DNA from: Limobrevibacterium gyesilva
Lineage (GTDB): Bacteria; Pseudomonadota; Alphaproteobacteria; Acetobacterales; Acetobacteraceae
DNA: 64,000 nt
Assembly: GCF_025989185.1 (NCBI RefSeq)
Contig: NZ_JAPDNT010000001.1
Location: forward strand, 248,001 to 312,000
Direction of reading: 5' to 3'
Position numbers and translations under genes: made by a program. Numbering within the stretch: the stretch's first letter is position 1; every line of letters starts with the position of its first letter. Positions 47,916 through 56,081 of the stretch are shown here, piece after piece. The notes beneath the pieces are model-generated. The model had not been told where the DNA came from, searched no databases, and worked only from the letters and a program-made list of their open reading frames with translations.

Positions 47916-48728
47916 ATGATTGATCCGCATACCGACCGCGTGTTGATTACCGGCGCGGCCGGTGAGATCGGCAAGGCGCTGCGGTCGGGATTGCGGGCCG
48001 AATGGCGGCATCTGCGGCTGACCGATATACGGCCGATCCCTGATCTTGCCGCGAATGAGGAAGCGGTGATCGCCGATATCGGTGACCGCCCGGCACTGGA
48101 GCGCATGATGCAAGGCGTCACTGCACTGGTGCACATGACCGGCGCCCCGGCCGAGCACGACCTTGAGATGCTGTTCCGGGTGAACGCGCGGGGCCTGTTT
48201 GACATGTTCGAGGCGGCACGGCTGGCCGGCGTGCGGCGGATCGTGTTCGCCAGCAGCAACCACGCCTTCGGCTGCTATCCGATCGAGGAGCCGGTGACGC
48301 CGGCCCACCCGGCGCGGCCGGACAGCCTGTATGGCGTGTTCAAGGTGCTGGGCGAGACGATGCTGCGGTACTATTTCGACCGGCATGATATCCGCTCGGT
48401 GTCGCTGCGCATCGGCACCTACCGTCGGCTGCCGATCGACCAGCGTTCGCTGGCGACATGGCTGAGCCCGCGCGACGTGGTGCAGCTGGTGGAACGGTCG
48501 CTGCGCCATCCCGATCCCGGATGCCTGGTGGCGAATGGCTATTCCGCTAATACCCGGATCAAGGTGCGCGATCCCAACTGGGACTTCCTGGGCTACCGCC
48601 CGGTGGACAATGCCGAGGACCATGTGGAGATGCTGCGGGGCATGGGCGTGGATGTCGATGGCGCGTGGGAGTGGCCGGAGCATGGCGGGGCGTTCGCGCG
48701 CATGCCCGAGCGGCCGGCGCGGGCGTGA
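47916..48728 (+). CDS. NAD-dependent epimerase/dehydratase, uronate dehydrogenase-like
   Basis: A 270-residue extended short-chain dehydrogenase. The Rossmann loop is VLITGAAGEIGKALR, the catalytic Ser is in IVFASSNHAFGCYP, and the Tyr-Lys pair is in SLYGVFKVLGETML. SSNHAFG and RPDSLYG resemble uronate dehydrogenase, which oxidises glucuronate or galacturonate to the aldarolactone. ATG at 47916 gives a standard N-terminus; ATG at 47901 is the alternative. Its neighbours, the divergent RraA-like gene and the convergent sugar importer (8 bp between stops), fit use of uronic or related sugar acids, possibly those freed by the GH88 enzyme. Confidence 0.85.
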   Translation: MIDPHTDRVLITGAAGEIGKALRSGLRAEWRHLRLTDIRPIPDLAANEEAVIADIGDRPALERMMQGVTALVHMTGAPAEHDLEMLFRVNARGLFDMFEAARLAGVRRIVFASSNHAFGCYPIEEPVTPAHPARPDSLYGVFKVLGETMLRYYFDRHDIRSVSLRIGTYRRLPIDQRSLATWLSPRDVVQLVERSLRHPDPGCLVANGYSANTRIKVRDPNWDFLGYRPVDNAEDHVEMLRGMGVDVDGAWEWPEHGGAFARMPERPARA

Positions 48729-48736
48729 ACACGGCG

Positions 48737-49585
48737 TCAGCCCTTCAGGCCGGTCAGCGCCATGTTCTCGATGATCCGCCGCCGCAGCAGCAGGAAGATG
48801 GCGAGCATGGGCACCACGCTGACCACTGAGCCCGCCATCAGCTTGCCGGTGTCGCTGCTGAAGCGGAACTGGAAGGCGGTCAGGCCCAGCTCCATGTTGA
48901 ACAGCAACTGGTCGTTGGCGATCAGCAGCGGCCAGATGAAGATCCCCCAGCCCTGGATGAATGCGAAGATGCCGACCGCCGCCAGGGCATTGCCCGACAG
49001 CGGCGCGATCACGCGCCGCAATATCCACCACTCGCCGGCGCCGTCCACGCGCGCCGCTTCCATCAGCTCGCTGGGGATGGCCGATGCGACGTGCTGGCGC
49101 ATCAGGAAGATGCCGAAGGCCATGAACAAGTAGGGCAGGATGATGCCCTGATAGGTGTTGATCCACTCGATCGAGACGAGCTGCAGATAGAGCGGGATCA
49201 TGTACGCCTCGAACGGCACGATGGCGGTCGCCAGCACCAGCGCGAACAGGAACTGCCGGCCGGGGAAGCGGTATTTCGCGAACACGGCGCCGGCCACGAG
49301 GGATGTGGCGGCCACGAAGATGGTGGCGACGCCGGCGATGAACACGCTGTTGAGGAAGAACCGCCCGAACGGAGCGGTTGCGAAAGCGCCGGTGTAGTTC
49401 TCCAGGCTCGGCGCCTGCGGCAGGAACACCGGCGGCCACCGAGCGATTTCTGGCGCCGGCTTGAGCGACGTCGCAACCATCCAGATCATCGGCATGACCA
49501 TGACCAGGGCGCCCGCCATCAGCACGCCGTGAGCCAGGAGGGTCCCGAGGCGCGCGGCAACGCGGCGGTGTCGGCGGCGCGCCAT
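48737..49585 (-). CDS. sugar ABC importer permease (MalG-like)
   Basis: A 282-residue permease of the carbohydrate class with about six helices. It carries the docking loop ELMEAARVDGAGEWWILRRV followed by IAPLSGNALAAVGIFAFIQGW. It forms a heterodimer with the permease at 49587, whose stop is 1 bp upstream. It ends 8 bp from the stop of the uronate-dehydrogenase-like gene. No ATPase gene follows, which is unusual and suggests a shared ATPase encoded elsewhere. Confidence 0.93.
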   Translation of the reverse strand: MARRRHRRVAARLGTLLAHGVLMAGALVMVMPMIWMVATSLKPAPEIARWPPVFLPQAPSLENYTGAFATAPFGRFFLNSVFIAGVATIFVAATSLVAGAVFAKYRFPGRQFLFALVLATAIVPFEAYMIPLYLQLVSIEWINTYQGIILPYLFMAFGIFLMRQHVASAIPSELMEAARVDGAGEWWILRRVIAPLSGNALAAVGIFAFIQGWGIFIWPLLIANDQLLFNMELGLTAFQFRFSSDTGKLMAGSVVSVVPMLAIFLLLRRRIIENMALTGLKG

Positions 49586-49586
49586 C

Positions 49587-50552
49587 CTACGCCTCCTTCG
49601 CGGGATCGTTGCGCACCAGGCCGAACTGGACGACGGTGAGGCCGAGCACGATCAGGGTGAGCGTGACCGCCTCGGCCGAGGCGTAGCCCATGCGGAAGAA
49701 CTGGAAGCCGTTGGTGTAGATGTCGAGCACCAGCATGCGCACCGCTTGCCCCGGGGCCGACTGCGAGCCCAGCGTCATCACATAGACCTGGGTGAACACG
49801 TTGTAGGCGTTGATCGTGGCGGTCACGAGCACATAGAGCAAAATGGGCTTGAGGAGCGGCAGCGTGATGCGCCAGAAGCGCTGCCAGTCGGACGCGCCAT
49901 CCAGCGCCGCGGCTTCGAGATATTCGTGTGGGATGTTGCGGATACCCACCAGGAACAGCACCAGATTGTAGCCGATCACCTTCCACACGCCCATGATCAC
50001 CAGGGCCCACAGGGCGATGTCGGGATCGGTGAGCCAGGGCACCGCGGGCAGGCCGACCAGCGACAGCCCGTAGTTCAGGATGCCGTAATTGTAGTCGTAG
50101 ATCCATTTCCAGGCGATCGACATCGGCACCAGCGGCGTGATGACCGGCAGGAAATAGACGGTCTGGTAGAACGCCGAGAGCCGGCCGGGGCGGCTGAGGA
50201 ACACCGCCAGCGGCAGCGCCAGCACCGTGCTGAGCGCCACCGTGGAGAACGAGTAGATGGTGGTGTTCTTGAGCGCGAGCAGGAAGTTCTCGTCGCTCAT
50301 CAGCGTTACGTAGTTGTCGAAGCCGACGAACGGCTTGCGCGGGCTGATCAGGTTCCATTTGTAGAAGCTGAGCAGGAACCCGAAGCCGATCGGAATGATG
50401 CGCACGTACAGGAACAGCGCCAGTACCGGCAGCAGGGCCACGTAGCAGAACAGCGGTATGCGGGCGCGGCGGAGGCGCCTGCGCAGCCGCAAGGCCATGC
50501 CGTCCGCGGGCACGCCGACGGCGAGCGGCGTGGCTTCGGCGCCGCTGGCCAT
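49587..50552 (-). CDS. sugar ABC importer permease (MalF-like)
   Basis: A 321-residue permease with a cytoplasmic N-terminus (basic RLRRRLRRAR) and about six helices. The docking loop is HEYLEAAALDGASDWQRFWR, followed by ITLPLLKPILLYVLVTATIN. ATG at 50552 (MASGAEATPL) directly follows the binding protein stop by 4 bp; a longer frame enters that gene. It works with the permease at 48737 and binding protein at 50557. Sugar versus uronate substrate is not distinguishable by sequence, but the context favours sugar acids. Confidence 0.92.
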   Translation of the reverse strand: MASGAEATPLAVGVPADGMALRLRRRLRRARIPLFCYVALLPVLALFLYVRIIPIGFGFLLSFYKWNLISPRKPFVGFDNYVTLMSDENFLLALKNTTIYSFSTVALSTVLALPLAVFLSRPGRLSAFYQTVYFLPVITPLVPMSIAWKWIYDYNYGILNYGLSLVGLPAVPWLTDPDIALWALVIMGVWKVIGYNLVLFLVGIRNIPHEYLEAAALDGASDWQRFWRITLPLLKPILLYVLVTATINAYNVFTQVYVMTLGSQSAPGQAVRMLVLDIYTNGFQFFRMGYASAEAVTLTLIVLGLTVVQFGLVRNDPAKEA

Positions 50553-50556
50553 GGGA

Positions 50557-51921
50557 CTACCTGGTGCCGTAGAGGTCGGCGTCCTTGAGGATCTGATCGG
50601 TCTGCATCGCCCATTTATGGACGGCGTCCGCAACCTTCTGCGGGTTGTCCTTCAGCGTCGGGTCCACATAGGCGCCCGGGAGCTGGTCGGCGAGGCGGCT
50701 CTCGATCTCGTTCCAGGGGGACAGCACCGGCTCCAGGTAGAACTGGATGTCCTTGGGCGGCGTCACGAAGCCTTCGTATTGCGGGGTCTGCTTCAGCAGC
50801 GGCGACCAGTCCACGTCCTGGCGGGCCGCGACCCAACCCGACTTCATCGTCAGCAGCACGCTGTTCTCCGGGTTGGTCAGGAACCGCATGAAGTCGTACG
50901 CGGCCGGCATGTTGCGGCTCCTGCCGCTGACATACAGCCCATCGTGCTGCAGCAGGGTCTTCTTCGGGCCGCCTGCGGTCCAGGCCGGGATGGGATAGAC
51001 GCCATATTCGAGCGCGGGGTTCTTCTGCTGGATCTCGCCGATCACCCAGGCTTCGCGGAACAGCATCGCGGTGTTGCCGGCGACGAAGGCGTCGGCATCA
51101 TGCTGGACCTTGGGGTCGTCGACATGGTGCACCTGCACGGCGTCGATATAGTATTTCAGCGCGGCGCGGCCGGCTTCGTTGTCGTAGCCCTGGTGGTATT
51201 TCCCGCTCGGCGTGCGCACGATCAGCGACCCGCCGGCCGGCTCGAGCACGAAGCGGAACTTCTCGGCGATGCCGCTGCCCTGGCCGGACAGGCGCAGGCT
51301 CATGCCGCTGCGAATCATCTTGCCGGTGCTGTCGAACTTCACCAGCTTCTTCGCGTCGTCCATCATTTCGCCGTAGGTATCGGGCGGGCCGGCGATGCCG
51401 GCCTCGCGGAACATCGCCTTGTTCCAGAACATCGCGGGCGTGCTGAACAGCAGCGGCAGGCCGTAGGTCTTGCCGTCGGTGGTGAACTGGTCGACGCTGA
51501 CATCCTTGTAGGCGCCGCTGCGCAGCTGCTTGTCGACCTCGGGCGGATTCGGCTTCAGCAGGCCGGCCTCGATGAAGCTGATGCTGAGGATCTGGCCGAC
51601 ATCGAACAGGTCGGGGCCGGTGCCGGTGGGCATGGCGGCCGCCAGCTTCTGTTCGTGCTCGCGCAACGTGGTGCTGAACACCGTGACCTTGGTGCCGGGA
51701 TTGGCCCTCGCGTAGGCGTCGCCGACGGCCTGGTACCAGGGCACGAGCTCGGGATATCCGGTCCAGACGCTGAGCGTGACGTCGGCGGCATTCGCGCTGT
51801 GGCCGGCGAGGCCGGCCGCGGCGGCTCCGGCCGCAAGCTTGAGGGCGCTCCGCCGGCCGACCCATGGCCCCGTGGAATTTGCGTCGCCGGACGTCGCGCC
51901 ATTCGGCTTCGTCGTGTCCAT
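50557..51921 (-). CDS. sugar ABC importer binding protein, Tat-type signal
   Basis: A 454-residue family 1 sugar-binding protein. The signal has the twin arginine GRRSALKLAAGAAAAGLAG, so it may be exported by Tat. The mature part begins ADVTLSVWTGYPELVPWYQA. The central region contains AMLFREAWVIGEIQQ and AYDFMRFLTNPENSVLLTM, which are typical of the class. ATG at 51921 has GGGGAGG 8-9 nt upstream; the extended frame to 52026 has no support. It is divergent from the SelA-like gene 151 bp away, so both may be coregulated. Ligand: probably a sugar or sugar acid. Confidence 0.93.
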   Translation of the reverse strand: MDTTKPNGATSGDANSTGPWVGRRSALKLAAGAAAAGLAGHSANAADVTLSVWTGYPELVPWYQAVGDAYARANPGTKVTVFSTTLREHEQKLAAAMPTGTGPDLFDVGQILSISFIEAGLLKPNPPEVDKQLRSGAYKDVSVDQFTTDGKTYGLPLLFSTPAMFWNKAMFREAGIAGPPDTYGEMMDDAKKLVKFDSTGKMIRSGMSLRLSGQGSGIAEKFRFVLEPAGGSLIVRTPSGKYHQGYDNEAGRAALKYYIDAVQVHHVDDPKVQHDADAFVAGNTAMLFREAWVIGEIQQKNPALEYGVYPIPAWTAGGPKKTLLQHDGLYVSGRSRNMPAAYDFMRFLTNPENSVLLTMKSGWVAARQDVDWSPLLKQTPQYEGFVTPPKDIQFYLEPVLSPWNEIESRLADQLPGAYVDPTLKDNPQKVADAVHKWAMQTDQILKDADLYGTR

Positions 51922-52072
51922 CTCGCACGCCTCCCCGTTACAGGATCGGAAAACTCTACGCCTCGGGGAACGTTCGTTGCAACGCCCCGGGTGGAACGTC
52001 GTGCGTGGCGCATATTCCGCTCGCAAGAATGCCCGTGCTTGGGTTTACTTGGACAACCCAACGGAGGCGGTA

Positions 52073-53554
52073 ATGACAAGAAATGCCAACCCCTATCTGG
52101 CGCTGGGCGTCAGGCCCTTCATCAACTGCTGCAGCGTGCGGACCGTCTTCGGCGGCAGCCTGATGCTGCCTGAGGTGCGGGCGGCGATGGCCGACGCTTC
52201 GCGGCAATTCGTCAACCTCGACGAGTTGATGGAGGCGGCGGGGGCGCGTCTGGCGGAGCTGACGGGGGCGGAATGGGGCATCGTCACCTGCGGCAGCGCC
52301 GCCGCGGTGGCGCTGGCAACCGCAGCCTGCGTGGCCGGCAACGATCCCGCGAAGATGCTGCGGCTGCCGTTCACCGAGGGGATGGCGAACCGGGTGATCA
52401 TGCCGCGCAACCAGCGCTTCGTCTATGATCAGGCGATCCGCATGATCGGCACGCATATCGTCGAGATCGATGACCGCGCCGGCCTGGATGCGGCACTGGC
52501 CGAGCCGGTGGCGATGGTGGCCCTTCTGGGCACGCACGAACATCTGTCGGGGATCAGGCTGGAGGAAATCGCCGCGGTGGTGAAGCCGCGCGGCATTCCA
52601 ATCCTGGTCGATGCGGCATCGGAACACCTGGAACGGCCGTCGCCGTGGCTGGTGCGCGGGGCCGACCTGGTTGTCTACAGCGGCGGCAAGTTCCTGCGCG
52701 GCCCGCAGACCAGCGGGCTGCTGCTGGGCTCCAAGCCGCTGGTGCAGGCAGCCTGGCGCAATTCCTCGCCACACCAGGCGCTGGGGCGGCCGATGAAGGT
52801 TTCGAAGGAGGATGTGGTCGGGCTGCTGGCGGCGGTGGAGTACTGGTTCAACGATCGCGACGCGGCGGCCGAGCGGCGGCGTTGGCGCGACGACGTCGAG
52901 ACCATCGCCCGCAAGCTCGCAGGGGTGGCGCAGACGGAGGTGCTGGAGCCGACTGGCGTGGAGCGGGTGCCCCGGCTGCTGGTGCGCTGGGATCCGGCGG
53001 AGGTCGGATTTGACGGTGTGGGCCTGCGCCAGCGCCTGCTGGACGGCACGCCACGGATCGTGCTGGACGATATGTCCGCAACGTCGGACTCGATCGCGAT
53101 CGAGCCGTTCAGCCTGCAACCCGGCGAAGCGGCCGCCGTGGGCGACGCCATTGCCGCGGCCTTGGCCGCCGGCGCGCGAGCGACTGCGGCGGCGCCGCCG
53201 GCAACGGGGCCCGGGCCGGATGTGGCGGGCGAGTGGGAGTTGCGGGTGCGGTTCCTGCACGGCGAGCGGGTGCACCGGCTGCGGATCGGCCGCAGCGGCA
53301 GCGAGCTGACCGGGCAGCATCAATCGGCCGAGTTCGATGGGCCGGTGAGGATGCGGCTGACGCCTGCGGGGATCTTTTTCGGCTTCGACCTGCGCTATGA
53401 GGGCAACACGATCGCCTATCAGTTCGACGGCCGGGTGGCAGCCGACGAAATGGGCGGCACCGTGGTGCTGGGGAGCGCCACGGACCACCACCAGGGGGTG
53501 GTCGGCCTAAGCCAGTTCGGCACCGGAGAGTGGCAGGCGGTGCGGCTGCGTTGA
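52073..53554 (+). CDS. SelA-like PLP enzyme with C-terminal beta-rich domain
   Basis: A 493-residue pyridoxal-phosphate enzyme of the SelA-like group that includes D-glucosaminate-6-phosphate ammonia-lyase (DgaE). The cofactor Lys is Lys206 in VVYSGGKFLRGPQTSG; Asp180 in IPILVDAASE is the ring-nitrogen contact. A Pro/Ala linker at about 365-380 leads to a beta-rich domain (382-493: GEWELRVRFLHGERVHRLRI) that the usual family members lack. ATG at 52073 has CGGAGGCGG upstream. It is divergent from the sugar importer, so it may deaminate an imported amino sugar acid. The added domain may bind carbohydrate, which is inference. Confidence 0.85.
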   Translation: MTRNANPYLALGVRPFINCCSVRTVFGGSLMLPEVRAAMADASRQFVNLDELMEAAGARLAELTGAEWGIVTCGSAAAVALATAACVAGNDPAKMLRLPFTEGMANRVIMPRNQRFVYDQAIRMIGTHIVEIDDRAGLDAALAEPVAMVALLGTHEHLSGIRLEEIAAVVKPRGIPILVDAASEHLERPSPWLVRGADLVVYSGGKFLRGPQTSGLLLGSKPLVQAAWRNSSPHQALGRPMKVSKEDVVGLLAAVEYWFNDRDAAAERRRWRDDVETIARKLAGVAQTEVLEPTGVERVPRLLVRWDPAEVGFDGVGLRQRLLDGTPRIVLDDMSATSDSIAIEPFSLQPGEAAAVGDAIAAALAAGARATAAAPPATGPGPDVAGEWELRVRFLHGERVHRLRIGRSGSELTGQHQSAEFDGPVRMRLTPAGIFFGFDLRYEGNTIAYQFDGRVAADEMGGTVVLGSATDHHQGVVGLSQFGTGEWQAVRLR

Positions 53555-53571
53555 TGCCCGGGGGCAGTGAC

Positions 53572-53606
53572 GGCGGACAGGGCCTGGAACCGGGCCCTGT
53601 CCAGCC
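53572..53606. terminator. strong hairpin between convergent genes
   Basis: A perfect 10-bp stem, GGACAGGGCC (53575-53584) with GGCCCTGTCC (53593-53602), closes an 8-nt loop. It extends by GGC/GCC with one bulge. It lies between the SelA-like and acyl-CoA dehydrogenase stops and probably ends both transcripts. No T-run is present. Confidence 0.75.
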
Positions 53607-53616
53607 GCCGGGTCCA

Positions 53617-54783
53617 TTACCTCCTTGAATCGAGAACGCGGCGGGCGATCACCATGCGGTGGACTTCCGACGGGCCTTCGTACACCCGCATGGTGCGCAC
53701 CTTCTGCATCATCAGTTGCAGCGGCAGTTCCTTGGTCATCCCCATGGCGCCATAGGCCTGCATGGCGTGGTCGATCACATCCTGCGCCATTTCGGTGGCG
53801 AACACCTTGACCATCGACGCCTCGGTCCGCACGTCCTGGCCGGCATCCTGCTTGGCCGCCGCGTCCAGCACCATCAGGCGGCAGGCATGGATCTTCGTCG
53901 CCGCCTCGGCGATCCACCACTGGACCGCCTGCCGGTCGGCCAGGCGCACCCCGAAAGTGGAGCGCTGCCTGGCGTGGCTGCACAGCATGTCCAGCGCGCG
54001 GACGGCCATGCCCGTGCACCAGGCGCCCATCTGCAGGCGGCGGATGGTCAGGCGCAGCTGCATCGGCGCGAAGCCCTGGCCCAGGCGGCCGAGCATCTGG
54101 GCCTCGGGCACACGGCAGTCCTCTAACAGCACTTCGTAGGTGCGCTGGCCGCCGAGCATCGGGATTTCGCGCTCGATATGGAAGCCGGGCGTGCCCTTCT
54201 CGACGATGAAGGCTGTGATGCCCTCGTGGCGCTTGCCCTCGCCGGTGCGGGCCATGACGATGGTAAAGTCGGCATAGGGTACGCGGCTGATCCAGATCTT
54301 GCGGCCGTTGATCACCCAGTCGCCGCCATCCTTCACCGCGCGCGTGATCATGGCCGCAGGGTCGCCGCCGGCGCCGGGCTCGGAGATGGCGATGGCCGAT
54401 TTCGCCTCACCCCTGGCGTAGGGGTCGAGGTAGAGCCGGCGCTGTTCGGGGTTGGCGGCGGCCATGAGCATGTGCAGATTTGGGGAGTCGGGCGGGAAGT
54501 AGAACGGAACGGGGGTGCGGCCAAGCTCCTCGTTCATGCCCATCAGCGCCACGACGGGAAGGTTTGCGCCGCCCAGTTCCGCCGGTACATCAAGGCCCCA
54601 CAAGCCGAGCTCCTTGCACCTGGCGTGCAGCCGCGCCTCCTCCTCGTCGGTCAGGCCGACCTTCTGGCCCTGGGCCTCGCGGGCGAGCACGGCCGGCTCC
54701 AGCGGCATCAGTTCCCGGTCGACGAACTTCGCCACCAGGTCCTTCAACATACGGTGCTCTTCGGACAGCTCGAACATCATCAC
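53617..54783 (-). CDS. acyl-CoA dehydrogenase
   Basis: A 388-residue flavoprotein that oxidises acyl-CoA at the alpha-beta bond. The N-terminal helical domain starts MFELSEEHRMLKDLVAKFVD. The FAD/substrate loops are KSAIAISEPGAGGDPAAMIT and WVINGRKIWISRV. The C-terminal helices include HAMQAYGAMGMTKELPLQLM and RVYEGPSEVHRMVIARRVL. The latter form resembles the ACAD10/11-like subgroup. ATG at 54783 has GGAGG 7 nt upstream; two more ATGs follow immediately. It stands alone, divergent from an acyltransferase gene. It could supply enoyl-CoA to the hydratase at 46289. Confidence 0.93.
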   Translation of the reverse strand: MMMFELSEEHRMLKDLVAKFVDRELMPLEPAVLAREAQGQKVGLTDEEEARLHARCKELGLWGLDVPAELGGANLPVVALMGMNEELGRTPVPFYFPPDSPNLHMLMAAANPEQRRLYLDPYARGEAKSAIAISEPGAGGDPAAMITRAVKDGGDWVINGRKIWISRVPYADFTIVMARTGEGKRHEGITAFIVEKGTPGFHIEREIPMLGGQRTYEVLLEDCRVPEAQMLGRLGQGFAPMQLRLTIRRLQMGAWCTGMAVRALDMLCSHARQRSTFGVRLADRQAVQWWIAEAATKIHACRLMVLDAAAKQDAGQDVRTEASMVKVFATEMAQDVIDHAMQAYGAMGMTKELPLQLMMQKVRTMRVYEGPSEVHRMVIARRVLDSRR

Positions 54784-54879
54784 GTTTCCTCCATATGGGC
54801 ATCATCCGTTCGGGCACCGCCGGAAACAAGGTTGCCTCTCCACGCGATTCACGAGCCAAGGCGGGTGCATCTGTGAGCG

Positions 54880-56055
54880 GTGAGGGCGCACGTATTGCCG
54901 GACCCGGCGGTGGCCGGTAACGTTACGGACCGGCGGAGATCCTTGCCGTCGCAACTGGAGATTCCCGCTGCTGTGGACCGGGTCTCCGCTATCAACGGGC
55001 TGCGCGGCCTGGCCATCCTGGCGGTGCTTTGGCATCACGCCGGCGTCCAGGTCGGGCACATCGACCCTCCCGCTTTGCAGACTCTGCTGGCAGCGGTACT
55101 CGCAAGCGGCTGGTCCGGGGTCAATCTCTTCTTCATTTTGTCGGGCTTCGTGCTGTTCCTGCCCTATGCCGAGGGCAAGCGCAGGCTGACGGGCTGGGCG
55201 GATGCCTCGGCGTTCTACCGTCGCCGCTTCCTGCGCCTGATGCCGCTGTATTATTTCGCCGCCTTCGTGGTGTTGATCTTGCGAGCGAACGACTTCGCCG
55301 CCGCGGCGCATCTACAGTCGGCGAAGGAGTTGTTAACCTTCAGCTACGTGTTCCAGCGTTATGCCTTCATGCCCTCGGCCAATCCGCCGCTCTGGTCGCT
55401 GGGCGTGGAGGTGTTGTTCAGCATCGTCTTTCCGGTGCTGGTCATCGGATTCGTCCGGTTCGGCGCGCTGCGGGTCCTGGTTGCGGCCCTGGCGGCGGCG
55501 CTGCTGTTGCGCATCGCCGGCCGCATGTGGAACCTGGAGGTGCACGGCGCGCATTTTGTATGCGACAATATCTTCGGTCGTATCGACGAATTCGTCATCG
55601 GCATGGCGATCGCACGGTTGCACGCAGCGGGACGCATCCCGGCCTGGGCTTCGTGGCTGTGGGTACCAGGAATCCTGCTGATCCTGCTTGCGTGGACGGG
55701 GTTCTACGCCTTCGGCCAGGTTGCCCATGTGCCGATCGTCCCGCTGTCGCTGCTGAACAATATCCTCGATGCCGGTTACGGCGCCATCATGCTGGCGGCG
55801 TTGCGGGAGGGCTCGGCTGCCGGGCGCCTGCTATCCTTGCCGGCGTTACAGGTGCCGGGGATGATGTGCTACAGCCTGTATATCTGGCATGTGCCGATCT
55901 CCGAGCAGGTCGGGACGAAATACGGAACGGCCGCGGGGCTGCTGATGACCGTTATCGTTGCCGCATTTACCTATCGCTACATCGAGTTCCGCAATGTCGC
56001 GAACTGGCGCGCATTATTCCTGTTACCGTCAGCGAAACGGGCCAGCACGGCCTGA
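54880..56055 (+). CDS. acyltransferase 3 family membrane protein
   Basis: A 391-residue inner-membrane acyltransferase of the OafA/YrhL type, which O-acylates sugars of exported polysaccharides or lipids. The catalytic region starts INGLRGLAILAVLWHHAGV with the conserved Arg and His. FFILSGFVLFLPY, the YRRRFLRLMPLYYF segment and NPPLWSLGVEVLFSIVFPVL complete the pattern, with about ten helices. The start is GTG at 54880; an internal ATG is not obvious because the catalytic motif begins at about residue 38. It lies convergent with the GT87-like gene, with 26 bp between stops. The two may both serve cell-surface polysaccharide assembly. Confidence 0.93.
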   Translation: MRAHVLPDPAVAGNVTDRRRSLPSQLEIPAAVDRVSAINGLRGLAILAVLWHHAGVQVGHIDPPALQTLLAAVLASGWSGVNLFFILSGFVLFLPYAEGKRRLTGWADASAFYRRRFLRLMPLYYFAAFVVLILRANDFAAAAHLQSAKELLTFSYVFQRYAFMPSANPPLWSLGVEVLFSIVFPVLVIGFVRFGALRVLVAALAAALLLRIAGRMWNLEVHGAHFVCDNIFGRIDEFVIGMAIARLHAAGRIPAWASWLWVPGILLILLAWTGFYAFGQVAHVPIVPLSLLNNILDAGYGAIMLAALREGSAAGRLLSLPALQVPGMMCYSLYIWHVPISEQVGTKYGTAAGLLMTVIVAAFTYRYIEFRNVANWRALFLLPSAKRASTA

Positions 56056-56081
56056 TCGTGCCTGGCGCCGATCCGCGCGCA

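Noticed and set aside
51956-53491. 511-codon minus frame opposite the SelA-like gene
   Set aside because: His/Arg/Gln-rich antisense shadow with no domain.
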